NCBI GenBank assembly: GCA_910583895.1
Contig: CAJTYJ010000020.1
Span: 1 to 32,635, forward strand
DNA from: an uncultured Lachnospiraceae bacterium
Lineage (GTDB): Bacteria; Bacillota; Clostridia; Lachnospirales; Lachnospiraceae
Direction: 5' to 3'
Length of the DNA stretch: 32,635 bases
Shown in pieces: positions 31,066 to 32,635 of this stretch. The notes beneath the pieces were generated by a model. It worked only from the letters and a program-made list of their open reading frames with translations. It was not told the origin of the DNA and did no database searches. A program made the position numbers and the translations under genes. How positions within the stretch are numbered: the stretch's first letter is position 1; the number at the start of each line of letters is the position of its first letter.

Positions 31066-32415
31066 ATGGATTCAATCAAAGACAACTGGGATTTAATAAA
31101 AGAGACGCTGCGGGAGGAATATGAGCTTACGGATATTTCCTACAATACCTGGATCGTTCCTCTTAATTTCTATCAGGTAAAGAATAATGTGGTGATGATC
31201 ATCATCCCTTCCGATCAGGCTCACGCTCTCAACTACATCTCTTCCAAATATAAAAGTTATTTTCAGGTAACCATATCGGAGATGATGAACCATACCTACG
31301 ATATCGCTTTTATTCTGGAAAAGGATGTGGTGGAAGGCTCTCTTGACGAAGACGACCCTGTCTATAATATGAAATATGAGCACGCAAACCTGAATCCAAA
31401 ATATAAATTCGATACTTTTGTCGTAGGCAGCAACAACAAATTCGCCCACTCGGCTTCTCTGGCAGTAGCCGAATCCCCGGGCGAAATATACAATCCTCTC
31501 TATATCTATGGAGGAGCAGGTCTTGGCAAGACGCACCTGATGCATTCGATCGGGCGCTTCATACTGGAACAGAATCCAGACATGAAGGTCCTTTATGTAA
31601 CGTCGGAAGTGTTTACCAACGAAGTCATCGACGGCGTCAGAAGCGGTGATATCGTCAAGATGAATAAATTCCGTGAAAAATACCGGACTGTTGACGTACT
31701 TCTGATCGATGATATCCAGTTCATCATCGGCAAAGAAAGTACCCAGGAAGAGTTTTTCCATACTTTTAACACGCTGCATTCCGCCGGAAAGCAGATCATC
31801 CTTTCCTCGGACAAGCCGCCAAAAGATATGGAGATTCTCGAAGAAAGGTTCCGTTCAAGATTCGAGTGGGGTCTGATCGCGGATATCCAGCCGCCCGACT
31901 ATGAGACGAGGATGGCGATCCTTAAGAAAAATGCGGAAGTCTATCCGAAAGAAATAGACGATGAAGTTTTTCAATATATAGCAAACAACATCAAATCCAA
32001 TATCAGAGAACTGGAAGGTGCTTTTAATAAGATCCTTGCCTTTTCCAAATTAAACAAGGTGGATATCAATCTGGCCTATGCGGAAGAAGCACTCAAAGAC
32101 GTGATAGACCCGAATCTGCCAAGGGAGGTCACCCCGACGCTGATCATCAACGTTGTGGCGGAACATTTTAACGTCAACCCGGCAGATATCACCTCAAAAA
32201 AGAGGAACTCCGAATTTGTACTGCCAAGACAGATTGTCATGTATCTGTGCAGAACCATGACGGACACGCCGCTTGCAGGTATCGCCAAGATCCTGGGCAA
32301 GAAAGACCACACCACTGTCATCCACGGAATCAAGAAAATAACAGAAGGCATAGTGGAAAACGAAGAACTCAAGAATAAGGTGGAACTGATCAAGAAGAAA
32401 GTAAGTCCTTCATAA
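31066..32415 (+). CDS. dnaA: Chromosomal replication initiator protein DnaA
   Basis: 449-residue initiator that binds DnaA boxes and melts oriC. Domain I (about 1-80) is the interaction domain, followed by a short linker. The AAA+ domain III has Walker A GGAGLGKTH (149-157) and Walker B VLLIDDIQF (211-219), with sensor region ILSSDKPPKDMEILEERFRS. The C-terminal DNA-binding domain IV (about 350-449) ends with the DnaA signature GKKDHTTVIHGIKKI. ATG 31066 has GAGG 11 nt upstream. Boxes lie on both sides of the gene, so autoregulation is likely. Confidence 0.99.
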   Translation: MDSIKDNWDLIKETLREEYELTDISYNTWIVPLNFYQVKNNVVMIIIPSDQAHALNYISSKYKSYFQVTISEMMNHTYDIAFILEKDVVEGSLDEDDPVYNMKYEHANLNPKYKFDTFVVGSNNKFAHSASLAVAESPGEIYNPLYIYGGAGLGKTHLMHSIGRFILEQNPDMKVLYVTSEVFTNEVIDGVRSGDIVKMNKFREKYRTVDVLLIDDIQFIIGKESTQEEFFHTFNTLHSAGKQIILSSDKPPKDMEILEERFRSRFEWGLIADIQPPDYETRMAILKKNAEVYPKEIDDEVFQYIANNIKSNIRELEGAFNKILAFSKLNKVDINLAYAEEALKDVIDPNLPREVTPTLIINVVAEHFNVNPADITSKKRNSEFVLPRQIVMYLCRTMTDTPLAGIAKILGKKDHTTVIHGIKKITEGIVENEELKNKVELIKKKVSPS

Positions 32416-32421
32416 CGTTTC

Positions 32422-32635
32422 TTATCCACATATAAGGTGATAATACTGTGGTAACACTGTTGAAATCCGGTGGAAAAGAAGTTGATATCGTAAAAGAACA
32501 GTTTTCGTGCATTCCGTACAGCAGAAAGCCGGTGTTGATAATTTAAGATTTATGATCAGGTTATCCGGAGTTTTTCACACGGTTATTCTTTTACTTTTCT
32601 GCTGATAAATAGTATAATAGACGGGGTTATCCACT
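32422..32635. other. oriC, part 2: DnaA boxes after dnaA
   Basis: A perfect box TTATCCACA at 32422-32430, near matches TGTGGTAAC (32447) and TTATCCGGA (32561), and TTATCCACT at the very end (32627). With the boxes before dnaA this suggests a bipartite origin as in B. subtilis. The downstream gene, probably dnaN, is outside the window. Confidence 0.75.
32590..32618 (+). promoter_or_regulatory. Probable dnaN promoter
   Basis: TTTACT (32590-32595), 17-bp spacer, perfect -10 TATAAT (32613-32618). The expected start falls within or next to the DnaA-like box at 32627, so DnaA could control it. Confidence 0.6.

Noticed and set aside
1..32635. CRISPR array, tRNA, rRNA or transposase genes
   Set aside because: No regularly spaced direct repeats, no tRNA-like cloverleaf stretch and no transposase or integrase motifs were seen on either strand by reading.

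Overview
The window is a low-to-moderate-GC Firmicutes chromosome segment that contains the replication origin. The order dnaA / oriC / rpmH-rnpA-yidD-yidC-jag-mnmE-mnmG-rsmG ... parA-parB-DUF4446-serS is the standard oriC cluster of Clostridia. CUT1 sugar transporters with a YesMN-type two-component system and the DUF4446 gene suggest a gut-type Clostridia, probably Lachnospiraceae. The family call is an inference from gene content only.

Layout, left to right. 1-2953: serS (partial), DUF4446, parB and parA, all leftward. 2954-3546: a centromere-like stretch with two perfect parS palindromes, several parS half-sites, a 16-bp inverted repeat around them and a GNAT acetyltransferase remnant. 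3547-4659: a degenerate DegS-like histidine kinase whose coding sequence carries a 15/16 parS match exactly where the H-box should be. 4813-6474: a strong promoter, a 5'-broken polyferredoxin gene and an alpha/beta hydrolase, rightward. 6569-12769: a leftward carbohydrate operon (binding lipoprotein, two ABC permeases, membrane acyltransferase, GH2 glycosidase) facing a divergent ArsR-type regulator at 13250-14170. 14210-22976: a YesMN two-component pair divergent from a second sugar operon (binding lipoprotein, two permeases, MFS transporter, sugar isomerase/epimerase). 22977-23238: a compact locus that looks like a type I toxin-antitoxin module (32-residue membrane peptide, convergent antisense RNA with a consensus promoter, shared hairpin, direct repeats). 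23297-30573: the conserved rsmG-to-rpmH genes, leftward. 30574-31065: oriC with a cluster of DnaA boxes and an AT-rich stretch. 31066-32415: dnaA, rightward. 32416-32635: more DnaA boxes and a probable dnaN promoter.

How it fits together. ParA, ParB and parS segregate the origin region. MnmE/MnmG, RsmG, RnpA, YidC/YidD, Jag and L34 are housekeeping functions. The stretch between parA and rsmG, normally short, holds about 20 kb of accessory genes: two CUT1 importers without their own ATPase (a shared MsmK/UgpC-type ATPase elsewhere is inferred), each with a terminator just after its binding-protein gene, plus local regulators. A 15-bp inverted repeat before the first operon and a 21-bp-period direct repeat before the second are good operator candidates.

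Two families of short dispersed repeats (called A and B here) recur in intergenic gaps of both the accessory and conserved parts. No tRNA, rRNA, CRISPR array or transposase gene was seen.
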